Counted from the first letter of the stretch, positions 38,638 to 52,514 are shown. The stretch: DNA of 64,000 nucleotides from Dimorphilus gyrociliatus (GCA_904063045.1 CAJFCJ010000007.1:2983404-3047403); one strand, 5' to 3'. Notes: generated by a model from the sequence alone, not told the origin. A program made the numbers and translations.

Positions 38638-41468
38638 TTAAGAGAGAACGTATAGTAGGAATAGGGATATGAGACCAAACACTGAAGTTTGTCTTAAAGC
38701 ACTTCCTCCCGAAGGTGGTCGTTGTGTTGTTTGGTCCCAGTTAGGAGTTGTAGATAATTTTTTCGTCCTTGCTTCGAGCCATTTTACAGCTTCGGTCTTG
38801 CCTTTACTTTTCAAATATTCACCGGTCTTCTTTTTGCATTCTTCGTTGTAATTATTTAACCATACTCTCTATTATAGGATTAAAAGCGTATTACAATTAA
38901 TAAATCTCTACTAGATGTCATCAGCTCACCTCATCCTTAGTTAGGTCATCGTAATTGATTAGCTTTGGTTCAAAAGGAACTAAAGTAGCAGCTTCGAATG
39001 TCAAGTAGGTCCTTCCCAGGTAAGTTTCCTATGATATATATGACTTTTAAAATGTTATCAAGGTTAAAAAGAGTATTTTCAAAAGATAAGGCGGATAAGA
39101 GATAAGTCAATCCCACTATCAACAATACTTACAGCTCCTTTCCATTTCGTAACACCAACTATAGATTCTAGTCTCACTCCGTACTTGCCACTCTTGTAAA
39201 ATCCAGGTTCATCAGAAAAGAGCATGTTTGGCACAATATCTCTGGCAGATTGATAATTTAAGTTGGAAGGTCCTAATAATGGATTAGTTATTTCAATAAA
39301 ACTTAGGTCATGCATAGTTTCTGAAATTGATTAGAAATATACCTTCATGAACAGTTAAGAAATAGCTTATTCCATGACCAGTTCCGTGGCCATAACCCCA
39401 GCCTGTCTTCCAAGTAGGTGCTCTTGCGGCCATATCAACTAAATTTGCTATCGGATTTGTAAAATATTTATCTAATTTTGTTTGATAAGAGTTTTGTTAC
39501 TAACTTTTAATTCCCTCTGGCCATACCAAACTTGCCAAACCTATAACACTCTTCAAAACTGTTGTATAAGCGAGTTTCTCATCTGCAGTTGGAGTACCGA
39601 AGTGGAAAGTTCTGGTAACATCGGTGGTACCATCAAGATATTGACCACCGGAGTCCAACAAATAAAGTTCATTTCTTGTAATTCGTCTATCTGTTAATTT
39701 CGTAGGTCTATAATGGTTTATTGCAGCATTGGGTCCAATGGATGAGATAGTTCCGAAACTTATTCCTCTATTCACAGGATCTCTCCTACAAAATGTGACA
39801 AAAAACAGCTGTAAGTTCACTTATTTCTTTGTCCAAATCTACAAAGCTTTTATTTATCTACCTCCTGATACTATCTAGATAGTTAGCTGCCGTTAATTCG
39901 GTCCAATTATCAGCTTTTTTATTAACTATTTGATCTTCAAAAAATGCCATAAATTCAACTAAATGAGCTGAATCTCTAACTTGACACTCAAAGTATCGTC
40001 TATATTCAACGTCATTTTTCACAGCTTTCATCATTTGAATGGCTGAATTTCTTTTGACAGGTGTCTGTTTTAAGTAGAAAATTATACATATTTATTGAAA
40101 TAAAACTATCCATATTATATTACTGTTGCGGCGTCATGAACTCTCAAGTTCACATTACTAGGAAGAATATGACGATCAGGTGTATTTGGAAGATCCGTGA
40201 AAAAGGTTGCATACTCCTTCACCTTTATTTAATAATACTTAATTATAATAACAACATAAAAAGGCTATAATTTATCGATTTCAACAATTATAACTACCTT
40301 TATGCAATCTTGTTGATTAGGTGGGCATTGTCCTTGATTGTCACACTTTAAGTGCTCTTTTAAATTATTTTTACCCAATTTAGCTGCAAAATTTTTCAAA
40401 TACAAAGTTGGATTTCTGAAAATACCAAAAAAATAATTACTAACACATTGTTTCTCATATTTATACTTATACTTTGCGGGATCTTTTGGTATAAGTGCAA
40501 AAGAATAGAACAAAGGGCTTGTCAATAATCCATTTAGATCATCTCCCCGAATATTAAATGACCCTGTTTAAAATAAAATATTAAGTTCGAAGAAGAGATG
40601 AAAAAAGAGATTTTTTCTCACATGCAATCTCTGGTAAATCAGTTATTATTCTTACATCTCCTGCATTAATGCTGTTTCTTATTCTGCTTATTTTATCAGT
40701 ATGATTTTGTCCAGTATACTCGTAAGTATGAATAAAAATATCATTGTCTGGAAGTGGAGGTCTTTGTGTCCAATTTCTTGCAACAAGATCGTCTGTAACT
40801 TTACGGACGTCTCTATCTTGCAAGTTGTCAGTGTAAGCCTGGAAACTGCTATGTGTGGTCGATGCATCTAGTAAACCAACGGAATCTGCAATATTTGTTT
40901 CAGATAGTATCCATGAGTATGGAGTTGGATATCCTGGAACTCCGCTTTTTAAAAGAATCCAATTGCAATCCATTTCATCATCAGCTTGTTCAAAATATCT
41001 ACTATCGGTACTAAGAACGGCCTTGTCGTCAGTAACAATAGCAAAACCGCTCGAACCACTAAAGCCACTAATTCTCTTAACTCTCATATTATGAGCTCCA
41101 GAATTAAGATTTTCATCGGAATTTGTTATGATATAAACACTTAGACCTTCTTTTTTCATTTCATCCCTAAGTACTTTCAAAACAACAGTTGTATTTACAC
41201 GATTTGGAGGTCTGTTATTATCCTTTTAAAGAAAAAAAGTGATCAGATATCTGTCATATTCACCGTAAAAATTATGAAACACTTACTTCTGGACATTTTG
41301 TACGATTATTTGGAGTTAAATTAGAAAGCGGAGAAATGGTAGCATTAGCCGCTATATTAAAGAAAATAAATATATATATATATATATTAAAAGGTCATTA
41401 TTTAAAAATTAGTAAAATATACCAAGAAATACGGAAAAGGCGACAAAGAGAACAATTTTGCTCTTCAT
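38638..41468 (-). CDS. XPNPEP2: Xaa-Pro aminopeptidase, secreted/GPI-anchored type (XPNPEP2-like)
   Basis: The start ATG at 41468 gives a signal peptide ([15 protein letters not shown]). A creatinase-like N-terminal domain follows ([28 protein letters not shown], about 41100-40970). The M24 metallopeptidase fold then has its metal ligands: Asp pair in [20 protein letters not shown] (about 39665-39600), His in [17 protein letters not shown] (about 39395-39340), and Glu in SDEPGFY and RLESIVG. This predicts hydrolysis of X-Pro N-terminal bonds in peptides. The C-terminus ends [13 protein letters not shown] followed by TAA at 38638, a hydrophobic tail typical of a GPI signal, so the enzyme is probably on the outer cell surface. 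About 10 exons have short introns. Length and order fit the family. Confidence 0.9.
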
Positions 41469-43768
41469 CGTTCAAGGAGAAGTATCCCTATGAGACGTGA
41501 ACAAGATGTAAAAACGAATAGGTAGGGGAGTACTTGATTGGCTCTCGAAAATTACATTTTCGTTGTTTAACTTATCAGTAATAATCTGTTAAAATATTGC
41601 TAATCTCATATATCTTAACAGACAATCAGTTAAAGCATAATCTCCTCCAATTGGTAACCTTTGGGATTATATATATATTAATATATTAGTATTATAGTGT
41701 GTGTGTATATATGATATACAGTCGATAAAACCTTTCCCAAACTCGCATCTCCTCTTTAACAAACAATTAGGTGCAACTACCAAACTTTTATTCAAATTTA
41801 TTCAAAGATAAGAGAAATTCTAGTATAGTTTTATATTTAATTAAACAAGACCATTATGATACTTTAGAGTGTATTTATCAAAGTGTTTATTGACTTTATA
41901 TAATTAAAATATTGAATAAATTAAATATTATAAAAGAATATATCATTATATATTTTATATAGATTATATGTACAGTATATAATTTATTACTACTTATATT
42001 CACATAACAGCCATAACACTAAATATGTTACTTTGATTAAATGATAATAATAAAATATAACGTAACGTTGTATACGTGATAAGAAAATACTCTCTCCTTA
42101 TATCATTTTCCTGCCTTTTATCTCATGTAGAATGTCTTTTCATCTTTATTTTTTAATCTTGTTTCTTTTTTAATTAGCCTAAACTAGTCATCCTCATATT
42201 ATTCATCCATACATTTGTAGACTCTTTGAAGATTGTAATAACTTTTCAATTCTCAGAGAGCCTAAACTCTTCATATCTTATAAAGTTAACATTCTTTTCT
42301 AAAACGGACACCTCATTTGTTTATACATCTTTGCTAAATATTAAAAAATCTTTTGGCCTATATTAGTTTTTATAGCCTTATATAAGCATTGTATAATATA
42401 TATTAGTGTCACTGTGACAACTAAGATATATAAATAATTTGCATATTGATGTCAATCATGTATAAATAGAATACATTTAAAAATAAATACTATATTGCTT
42501 AATCAAGTACAAGATATATTTAAACACAACTATTCTTTAATGTAGTATTGAAACGATTTTCCCAGTTATAGGCCAAGATAATTAAAATTCTTCTTGCGCT
42601 CTAACTATTACTTAAATTCTAATTTATCTAATCTAATAGTAGCGTAATAACAAAGTTTTTGAATAAAAGGATGAGTAACGAATTCCTCTTTCTTCAAAAG
42701 GTTGTTGACCATTATATCCATCTATGCGTCTTAACTTATCCAACTAGAAACCAATTAGTTTATTGATGCTCTCTCATATAGATTTAATATTAATGATTTT
42801 GTTAAATATTTTCTTAATATTCCATTAAGCTGTTTTATAAACAATTTACTTTTAGACTACCTGAAGCAGTTAAATCAATTAATTTAATCTCTGTTCCTAA
42901 CTGTAAACAAATCTTATTTTAATTTGTTCTTACTAAACTTAGGTCATATTTTATTACATGACTATTACAATATTGAAAAAATAGAAAGGGAGAAACGAAA
43001 GAAAAAACAAACAAAAATAAATTAATTCTTTAACAAACACTACAAACAGTACAAACATTAAATAACCTATTTTTTTTAAAAAAATGCAATAAATACTACA
43101 TTTGCATAATAATATATGCAATTAAGTTTTTATTATCTTCATCTATGATTCATTCTACGTTCAATAGCAAATTACACATTCATTTCTTATCCTAAATATT
43201 TGAAATATTTTTACATCTATTCACTTTTCACAATTTTCGTAATTTAATATTTAAAAAAATATCATCTTTATTAAATATTTCAAATAGTTTAACATATAGT
43301 TTAGAATCTATTCGTTCTTTATCTCTCTATCAATCTCTCTATCTATCTATCTATCTTTATATTTCTTCTCCCTTTTATTAAAAATCTTTAGATTTTTTAT
43401 AACATAAGTACAACGAAATTGGGCAGAGAGGGAAAGTGATTTATGATATTTTTTTTCTTTATTCCTTTCTCCTTCGTCTATTCTAGAGAAAAAACAATTT
43501 TAAAGTAATAAAAACTAAGGGAAAGTGAAGTAGAAATGAGCGGAAATTTCTTCCTGTTTTCAAACTAGAATTCTTTTAAAACGCCATCTTGCGATAAAAT
43601 CATTTTTAGATATGTAATATATATATTTTAAACTAGTTAATTAGTTTTTTTTAAATAATAAATGCAGTTTTTTATATATATTTATATATAAATATGTATA
43701 TTTATACATATATATCTATGTATGTATATATACAAATATTATCTTCTTAATTAACTAAGAAAGGATAG
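41469..43768. other. Long AT-rich intergenic region between divergent genes
   Basis: About 2.3 kb between the aminopeptidase (-) and the membrane-protein gene (+). Very AT-rich, with TA-rich tracts, (TCTA)n at about 43338-43356, and no frame with a recognisable domain. Promoters of both genes must lie here. I see no RNA gene. Confidence 0.5.
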
Positions 43769-45422
43769 ATGAGTAAAAGAATGACAAACACGATGATAGA
43801 TAATAAATTAATTGTATTACTGATAATAGCTATTTGCGAATGTGAAAAGGTTGTACGTATTTGTAATAATGAAAATATTGAAAAATATAAACTTAACGAA
43901 TATCTTGATCATTTGGAATTAATTAATTGTTATTATCACAACATTAAATTAAAGCCTATTTATGGAAAAATTAACTATTTGACATTAAATCAAACATTTA
44001 ATTTCCCAGATTATTATTTTAATAATACTATTTATAGAGTAAATCATTATTTCTGTCCGAATGATAGTAATCGTACCGTTATTTTATATAATCAAGAAGA
44101 AAAAGATAGAAAGGTTGTAATTCAAACCCTATCTTTTGATCTATTAAAGGGATGTTCAACATTTAATACTGTTCATGTTATTCTTCAATCAATACCGTTT
44201 ATCGTTAAAGATACAATCGATTGCGGTAAAAATATCGTATTAAAATATTCCTTGAAAAATTCCAAAAGACTTCCAAGGTCGAGAGAACTAAACAGCTGCC
44301 CTCAAGAATTAATTGAACAGGTTAGCAAGAAACCTCTACGTGTTTCACTGGTCTCGAAGAATCGTTATGTTCAGCGTAAAGTGAATAATTTTAAAGACAC
44401 TGTTAGTAAATAATTAACAATAAACCTATTCTATTAATAGTCAATTCTTCTCTAAGAATATACATATCTTTTAATAAATATGTAGGAGGAGGAAACTAGT
44501 CCTATACGACCTGCTATCAACGAATCTCTATTATTAACAGCTTTAGTAATAAATACTTTGGTTTTGATATCATTATGCCTTGGTTTTACTTGTTGCGCAA
44601 CAATCCACGTCCTATCGAATAGGAATTATGAGAAAAGGGAGGAAGAGTTAGTGAATGAAAGTACAAATGCGACTACCGCTCAAATTGATTTCTTAGTCAA
44701 GGCCCTTTCTCAACAGCAAAAGCACTTGTTAGGTAAATTGTTTAAACCCTCAAATTCTCCAAAATTACGTAAAATTGTCAACTCTTACGTAAATTATAGT
44801 CAAGCGTCTACTACCTTCATTTCTATTTATTTTATTCTTATGAACCAATTACAAACTACTCATCTAGTATAATATTGTTTGTTTAGCTAACATCATTAGT
44901 ACAGTTAAAGTTTATTCTGGTCCTTTCGTCTTTTGCATGTTTGTAGTATTATGAAATCTCATTTTTTAGATAAGAGAATTCTAGACGCTTTATTAAAGCT
45001 ATTAAAGCTTAATATATGTATATATATCAACTATAGGTAAACGGCAAAGCGAATTTGAAGTTGGACCAAGACGAAGTAATAAGCCTAAGCCTAAATTAAC
45101 CAACTCTAACAAAAGAGACGACACTTTCTGTTCATTTAAAGATGACGTTATCTTTTATCAGAAATCAGAGAAAAAGGAAAATGACAGGCAAGACTCTCAA
45201 AACCAAGGTCTAGACTATTACGACGAAGTAGTACAAAAGATTCATTACCCAGTCGATTCGGATATAAAAGCGAACCAACATTTTATCGAAAGGGATTCAA
45301 ACTCTAAAAGAGATTCGATAGTGAACAAGAAAAATCTCCGTGAACAACAAAAGAAGTGGCCAAGAACTAAAGGTTTAGACGCAATTTGGAGGCAGATGAA
45401 GAGGACTTCATTTCTAAAATAG
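43769..45422 (+). CDS. Unrecognised single-pass membrane protein with glycosylated ectodomain
   Basis: Exons 43769-44401, 44486-44732 and 45037-45422 join in frame to 421 residues. A hydrophobic leader (LIVLLIIAICECEK) is followed by an ectodomain of about 190 residues with several N-x-S/T sequons (NQTF, NNTI, SNRT) and six or more Cys, weakly reminiscent of a leucine-rich-repeat start (LDHLELINC). Exon 2 holds a membrane segment (LLLTALVINTLVLISLCLGFTC region, about 44525-44595). The cytoplasmic tail of exons 2-3 is highly charged, basic and acidic, with a YYDEVV motif that could be a phosphotyrosine site. In-frame ATGs also lie at 43781 and 43793; 43769 is the furthest upstream. The hydrophobic run starts near residue 14. 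The function is unknown; a receptor or adhesion role is a guess. Confidence 0.75.
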
Positions 45423-45803
45423 ATTAAATGTTTCTCTATTACTTTTATTATTATTGTTTCCTACTCTTTATCCTCTTCGTCTTCCGTCTAAAATCAAGAA
45501 CTTTATTTTTCAACAATAACAGCAACAAAAAAAAAACACTTAAAAGCTTTTTGTAAGCTTCTTTTTCTTTTTTAAATAATAACAAAGAATAACATAAAAT
45601 ACAAAAATTAATCTGGTAATTTAAAGAGTTACTATAATTATCAATTTAACTCGGATTAACGATTATTGATTTATTCTTTTTAACAATTAATCCAACTTTA
45701 TTACTAAAAACGCCATCTATACAGCTAAAAGTGCAAAAAAGTGCTACGAAAAGTTTTAAACCCCAGTCCAAACACGTTTAAAGTTAATCAATACAGCCGA
45801 AAA
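45423..45803. other. Intergenic region upstream of KNDC1
   Basis: About 380 bp, AT-rich, with A-tracts and no gene. It holds the 3' end of the preceding gene and the KNDC1 promoter or 5' UTR. Confidence 0.4.
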
Positions 45804-46411
45804 ATGGTTGACTCACTACCAACAGTTAGAGATACTGAAGAATTAATTACGATTGAGCAAATATTAGACAAGAGAAGAAAAGCTCTGGGAGAGAAGGAAC
45901 TTTGGAGTGTATTAAATGAATGTCTTACTGCTGTAGACGACGCTTTAGCGGCTAATTCAAAGGAATTTATAAAATTTTCAATATCTCCCGACACCGTTGG
46001 AATTAATACGAAAAATGGTAAAATACAATTTGTCAAAAGTTCTAAGGAAATTGACGATCTTTATACCGCACCCGAAGTTCCTCTCAACGCTTCTAGTCAA
46101 GTATTTTCTATTGGTATTGTTCTACTTTATTGCGCTTCATACGGAATCAAAGCAAGCGATGAATTACCGGAAGTCGCTGTTGACTTTTTAGGCATAATCG
46201 AATCAATGACAAGAAACGATTACGCTTCTCGTATGAAGTTAACAGAGGCTCTAAAAATAGTAGAAGAGAGATGTTTAATTCCATCAAATTTAGTTTGTAA
46301 GAAAATGGTTTCAGAATGGAAAACTTTCGAGGTAATATTACTTTTTATTCATGAATATTAATGAGCGTTTTTTTTATGTGTCGATCCTTATCAGTGTATG
46401 ATATCTTTTAA

Positions 46412-46451
<40 letters not shown>

Positions 46452-49400
46452 ACGCACGAACACACACACACATATATATACACATACTTACACCTACACA
46501 GTGTATATTTCTTATAGAATTTTTATTAAACTAATTATTGACCTAGTTTAAAGTTTATCAAATTCTTTCGACTACTTTTTTTTCTACATCACAGAATTTA
46601 TCATGTTATTCTTAGAGATTATCTTTCTTTTCAAAAAAGAAAACTGAAAAATGACACATAATTAATTTTTATAGTAAATATTTTTCCTTCTTTTTATCTT
46701 CTCATTGAAGTATTCCGTATATATAGTATTACAGTTAAAAAGAAATAAAAGTACGTAATATAGGCCTAGAATTAATCCTTGAATCATTTTACTATAAACA
46801 ATAAATTCGTATTAGTATAGCCGATGTTATTTTTTTTGTTTATATATTTTTTGTTCTGTTCTAGAGTTCAAACTTTTAACGATCACACGATTGTTGTATG
46901 GGCATTTTTTATTACTTTTTTACTTTATTATAGGATGAAAGCGATTGCTTTTTGGAACGGGAGGTGTCGCTTATGTATACCACTGATGACGACCAACAGA
47001 TGGCGTTTAAATGGAAGATACAAAGGAAATTTCAATGCAAACCAGTCGAAGAACGATCAGACAGTGATAAGGACGATATTGTAAACGTGCCTTATCCTGA
47101 TATGGATAAGAGCGTTAGTTTGCAAGTCGTTTTAGAAAAAATAGGCTGTGGTTTAGAAGAGAGAGAACTTTGGGCAGTTTGTCATCAAGTTTGTAAATGC
47201 CTCGAAGAGGTTGAACAAATACGTAAGTATTTTTAACAATTGTTTTTATTATCATAAATACCTATCATATTTTTCATATAAAACATGACCTAGTTTCTCT
47301 TATTTTTCAATAGCTACCTACCTGAGCACAGAAACAGTTTTATTAAACGAAGAGGGCCGAGCGTCTTTTTTATTAAAAGAAAAACAAAATGTTGATCCTA
47401 TTTTCCTCGCTCCTGAGGTGACATCCCAAACTAAAGATCCTATAAAGACATGCCTCTTTTCCTTAGGGATTTTACTCTTTCAATGTGCCGACTTTAGGTT
47501 GCCCGCCAGCCGAAGTCCGGGTTTAAGCCCAAAAATTGAGGCCCTAATCGATGCCCTAGCCGACGACGAAGTATTAAATAGACCAGATTTAAAAATAGTT
47601 CTCGAAGAATGCGAAAAATCTTGCGCAGAAGAAGGACTTAATCCCAGTGATTTATGCTCCAATCTGGCTAAAGACGCACAAGTATTAGTTGAATGCCAAA
47701 GAGGAAAGGTAGAAGAGGATAAAAATCCAATATGGAGAAAAATCATGGACGAAATACAATCAGGAGTTGAATTGAAGCCAAAAGAGGAGAGAAAAATTCA
47801 ACTAAAAGAGATAAAAGAAGTTCACACGGCTAGAGATCTGCTTTTACAAGGTACTTGTGAATTTAATTTTTATAGACTATCATATAAAAAGTTAGTAATT
47901 ATTTACTCAATGCTGTTAAAATACTAAAAGTGTGTTGTTTATCCTTAACAAGTAACTTTTTTATGTCCGACTCCCCCTCAAACTTAAACCTACCCCCGCG
48001 TCTTTCCCGTTCGTCTAACCTCCTAAAAAGAGGAAAATAATTAAAAGGGGAAATGTTATAAGACTTATTTTCCAGTGTTTACTTAGTCCATATAATTTTA
48101 GGGAATTTAAACTAATTAAACTAATTGTTAGCCTTTGGAATCCATTTGTCAAACTTAACAAAACCTTTGTGAAAATTGTCACTCGTCAAGGTGGGTAATT
48201 AGCCGCCGGAGAAGGAAAGGTCGCAGATTCCAAATAAACTCAATTATTTATAAATTCTATACAAAATTTCTAATTCATTTCATCTTTAGTTATTCAATTT
48301 CCCTATACTAAACGGAATGTTTTGTAATTATACGACTATAACAACTGAAAACCGTATGAAATTATTACAAGAATGTTATCACGAGCTGGACACGAGTAAC
48401 ATCAGGTGATTTGTAAACATCCATTATGTTAGCCTATCTTGAACCAGTTTCTTTTGTCATAAAATTCTCATAGTAGGAGGGGGGTATTGTCCTTTTTTTT
48501 TACTATTTCTAGTATAACCGGAAACGGAAATTTATAAAAAAGTTCTTTCTTGATAAGATCAATTGTTTAAACCGTTGTTAGGTCTTTTCAAACTAATGCT
48601 TAAATTATACCCTTAATTGCATATTGTAGACAACTCATTCCTTTCATTGTTCATTTTACAATCGATTTTTATTAGGTATAAGAAGAGGTAAGAAACTCAG
48701 ACGGTGCTCTAAGCCGAAAATTGCCGACTTTAGAGATTGGTTAACAAAGGAAGATATGGAAAGGTTAAAGAAATTTAACAACATCTCAAAAGAATCTGAC
48801 AAAAAAATAAAAGAAGTTAGAGCAATAAAAGAATCAATCAAAACTCCATCAGTGCCCGCCTTTTTCCCGTTCGAGGGGTTGTCTCCAAAATGGGCCCTTA
48901 TCCCTATTGAACATTTGGAACCTCGCCCTAATAAAAAGTTGCATAGAACGAAATCTGACCTAACAATAAGAAAACGACCCGGAACACCCCCCCCAGATCT
49001 CAGGCAGACTGTTAGACAGGTATAATTTTAGTATTATTTGCAACAATCTCAAGGGTTAATTCGAGGTTCTTTGGGTAAGGTTTTTTTTTAAGCGTTTGAT
49101 ACTTCTCTCAAAAATAAGGTCCAATTCCCAGTGTAAACCTCAAATCCTTTTACTTTTGTCGTAAGTTCATTGTTATAAGTACTCCCATTGTCAATTGGAA
49201 AAACCCTTTACTTTGAGGTCGCTTATTTAAAAATAAGCCTATCCCCACCTCTGTCTACTTCTCTCACGTTATAATATTTTTACTACTGATCGTACTATTA
49301 TTATTACTATTGGGACTAGTTTAATATGATTATTATTAAATAGTACTTATATTTATTACTATTGTTTGTACTATTAACTCTGATTGATATTTATATTTTG

Positions 49401-52400
49401 CGATATTTTATTTAGGTTAAAGCCAAAAGTGCCTTTAAGAAGGTTCATTCGCCACCTCCTTTGCCACTTTCGCCAGTTAATACTGACTCTGGTATCAGTG
49501 GGACATCTTATCTCTTGGATAAACTTTTGGGCGGAGAAAGTGCCAAGAGGCAGAAGAAAGTTACTGGAGTTGTTCGAATTTTAAGGGAAGAGTTTAGTTG
49601 GGATACTTTCATTGATAGTACAATAGAAGAGGCGAATATGGCTGAAGATATCGTTAATCTGGCGGGATTGTCTAGAAAAACGTTTGGTTCGGCTGTAGAA
49701 GAAAAATGGTCTGACTTTGCATGGTCCGACCAATTGTTAAACTCCCTTTACCGTTTCGTTTCGGAAGACGACGATGAGTCAAAAATGTCAATAAAATCAG
49801 TTGAATACTCGGGTCGAAGCACTCCCCGAAATCAGGGTTAGTAAACACGTATTTCCGCTTCTCGTTTAACTTAAAAGAAAATAAGTTATTGTTCAAAGTT
49901 TACCAAAGTTAAACATTAATAATAAACTAAGTACAGTGTTTGTAGAGCGATAATATAAGAATAACAAAATTCACACCAAAAGTGATATTTTCTTTCAACT
50001 TCAAAGAATGGAAAAGAGTGACAATAGGATAGATCTTTTTTGAAAATAGTATATAAAATATAGCATCAAATTTCATAACCTATATATTTAAATATCAGAT
50101 TTTGAAACTATATCTTATACGTTTACAAAGAGAACGTTAAACTATTTCTTGAAATGTTCAAAAATGCTTTTATTACCTTCTTCAACGATTGTAAAACTAG
50201 GCGTTTATATATCTACTCTTTACAGCTATTTACAATAACATTTCGTGTCGTATTTCCAACAGGACTTCAAGGTCATTCAACACCCTATGGCGAAATTTTT
50301 CCGCATAGAAATTCACTAATTAATCGTAGTCTATCAATTCATAATGAGAATTTTAATAGACCTTTCATTTGTAATATTCAATTGGATGATGATCATTCCT
50401 CATCGAAAACTAGTCGTGTTCAATCACCTAAACTAAAAAAGTCGAATAATTTATCACATAGTCTGTTAAATATACAAGACCTAAAAAGTGGTCAAGGACA
50501 AATGATAACTGTTTTTGACGATACCGAAAAGGTTGAGCGAGTACGAAGTGAAACCATGCAGCCGAATAGAAATGTTGTTGATCGAAATAGAATGTTGCAA
50601 GGTCGAGATTTAACTTTTCGTAGAACGGAAATCAATAGAGCTCAATCGTTATACGACGTTAGAGAACCAAAGAAAATCATCTGTGGTCCGGTTGCTAGAT
50701 ACACAACCGAGTCTGGTGATGATATGTCCGAGAGCGAAAAGAAACTTTACATAAGGCGAGCCTCCTCTGAAATTCAGACTACAAAATCCTACTCGAACAT
50801 AGAAACTGGCAGATGTTCTCTCTATCCGAAACGTTTTCCTCCTAGGGAAATAATATATTTTAGTAAAGACAATTCTAATTTCGTTATTGAAAATAAAAGG
50901 ACAATATCCGATTTGGATCAACAGATATTCATAAGAGAAAGAGAGAGGAGAACCGCGGCTAGGCATGCTCGCAAGCTAATTGATATTGGTGGCCGAGGTC
51001 AATTAACTACAAGAATACTAGACCAACTAAGATCTCTAACCGAAGATGTTCAACATCTTAAAAAAGAAAAGCAACGAATACTAGCCGCTCAATTTGACGA
51101 CCAAGCGTTAGATAGCTGCTATTTATACGCTTTGGCTCATTTACAGAGTGACAGCGAATTCCGCTTGATTAATTGCCATAATGCTTTCATTCAGAACGGC
51201 CCTGATGATGAATTCTTTGCTGGTGATCCCGAAGGTTTCCTGGCTCAATTATATGGAAAGGGTGTATTTTCTAACGATTTTGTTCGAGTATTTTTCATAA
51301 CCTATCGCTATATAATGTCAAGAGAGGTTTTAGCCGATTTCTTATTATCCAAACTGAAATGTTTTGAAGACGCTGAACTGACGGATGAAGTTGATATGCT
51401 AAAAACCAGAACAGCTTTTCTTATTGCCGTATGGACGGGTTTGTTTAGGGAGTGTGATTTTGGCGTTGATGACTATGGAGAAAGATTTAATGCGCGTCTA
51501 TTGGGTACAATTGACAATAATTCCAACTACGATTGGCTAGAAGTTAGAGAGAATAAAGAGAGAAATCTGGAATCGGATTCTGAGGATGAATTCGATATGC
51601 TTTGTACGGCTCATCAAAATTTCAAGGTCAAGATCAAAAAACCCTTACCAGAAGGTGATTGGTCTCTATCTGAAATTGATCCTGACCGTTTGGCTGAACA
51701 GCTAACTCTATTGGAGAAAGAACTTTTCGATGTTTTACATCCAATAAATGTCCTTAATTCAAAAGGTCAAGGAATTGATATAACTCTTTTCACTAAAGTT
51801 CTCATTGATAGAGCTAGCAACGTGAGAAGATCGTTGAAAAATCGTCGTACGGAATCTGAAGAATCCTTATTCGTTGGAACTTACGCTTTTGACGATCGCT
51901 TGGCTGATGTGGTACAAAGAAGTTGCGATATCACACATTGGGCAGTCGCAGAAATTTTAAGATCAAATTCCAGAAGAAAGAATCTTATTCAAGTAATACT
52001 TACGGCAGAAAAATGCTGGAATTTATGCAACTATTCAACATGTTCATCACTTATCGATGCATTGGACATGGTTCTCATCAGAACTTTAGATTGTTGGAAA
52101 AGTTTACCAAGTAACATTGACAAAATAGTCAAGAAATTAAATAATTATAAACTACTAATGCAAACGAATCCAGTTCCAAAAACGGATAAACCGTATCTAC
52201 CTCCAATAGCCTATTTACTAATACATATTCAAAAGGCTGAATCGGGTAATTTCAAACTGGCGAATGGAATGTTCAAATACTCAAAGTTAAGGACAATTGC
52301 TGATTTAGCTGACCTAGTTAGAAGAAGAGGTTCATATCATACAAAATTAAATAGCGATCTAAACTTACAAAGAATACTACGAAGAAGAATAACTCAACTA

Positions 52401-52508
52401 TCAAGAGCAGATTTACAAGCATTAGCAGCCGTGGCCCATAAGACACCAGCTAATAGTGGAAAATTGAATTTCTTTTCTCAATTTGCAAAGAAATTTCTTA
52501 ATAATTAA
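45804..52508 (+). CDS. KNDC1: KNDC1 / very-KIND: double KIND domain Ras guanine-nucleotide exchange factor
   Basis: Exons 45804-46331, 46934-47222, 47314-47850, 48676-49019, 49416-49836 and 50263-52508 total 4365 nt in frame (1454 residues). The first KIND domain (ITIEQILDKRRKALGEKELW ... LYTAPEVPLNASSQVFSIGI) and the second (VSLQVVLEKIGCGLEERELW ... FLAPEVTSQ ... CLFSLGILLFQC) look like kinase C-lobes without catalytic residues. A linker with Pro-rich and phosphorylatable stretches follows, then RasGEF-N (DPEGFLAQLYGKGVFSNDFV) and a RasGEF catalytic domain (LAEQLTLLEKELFDVLHP, DITHWAVAEILR, YLPPIAYLLIHI). Mammalian KNDC1 is neuronal, activates Ras and binds MAP2 through KIND2. The same architecture suggests similar signalling. 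Introns here (0.4-0.8 kb) are unusually long for this locus. Confidence 0.93.
46412..46470. repeat. (CA)n microsatellite in KNDC1 intron 1
   Basis: An almost uninterrupted CA run from about 46412 to 46449, then an interrupted CA tract to about 46470, inside the 602-bp first intron. Confidence 0.9.
47851..48675 (+). other. KNDC1 intron 3 (825 bp), the longest intron of the gene
   Basis: It contains a C-rich patch (about 47965-48015) and a GC-richer patch around 48190-48235, in otherwise AT-rich sequence. No coding frame is supported. It could hold regulatory elements or a small RNA, but nothing is recognised. Confidence 0.4.
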
Positions 52509-52514
52509 AACAAT

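Noticed and set aside
39482..39697. Plus-strand frame antisense to the aminopeptidase
   Set aside because: It is a shadow of the conserved minus-strand M24 catalytic exon.
46824..47084. Alternative frame over KNDC1 exon 2
   Set aside because: The exon from 46934 in the other frame continues the KIND2 domain with matching phases on both sides.
50154..50262. Open frame extending upstream of the last KNDC1 exon, starting MFKNAFITFF
   Set aside because: The acceptor at 50262 joins in frame (phase 1) to the exon ending at 49836, and the extension is AT-rich intron sequence. An internal promoter is possible but unsupported.
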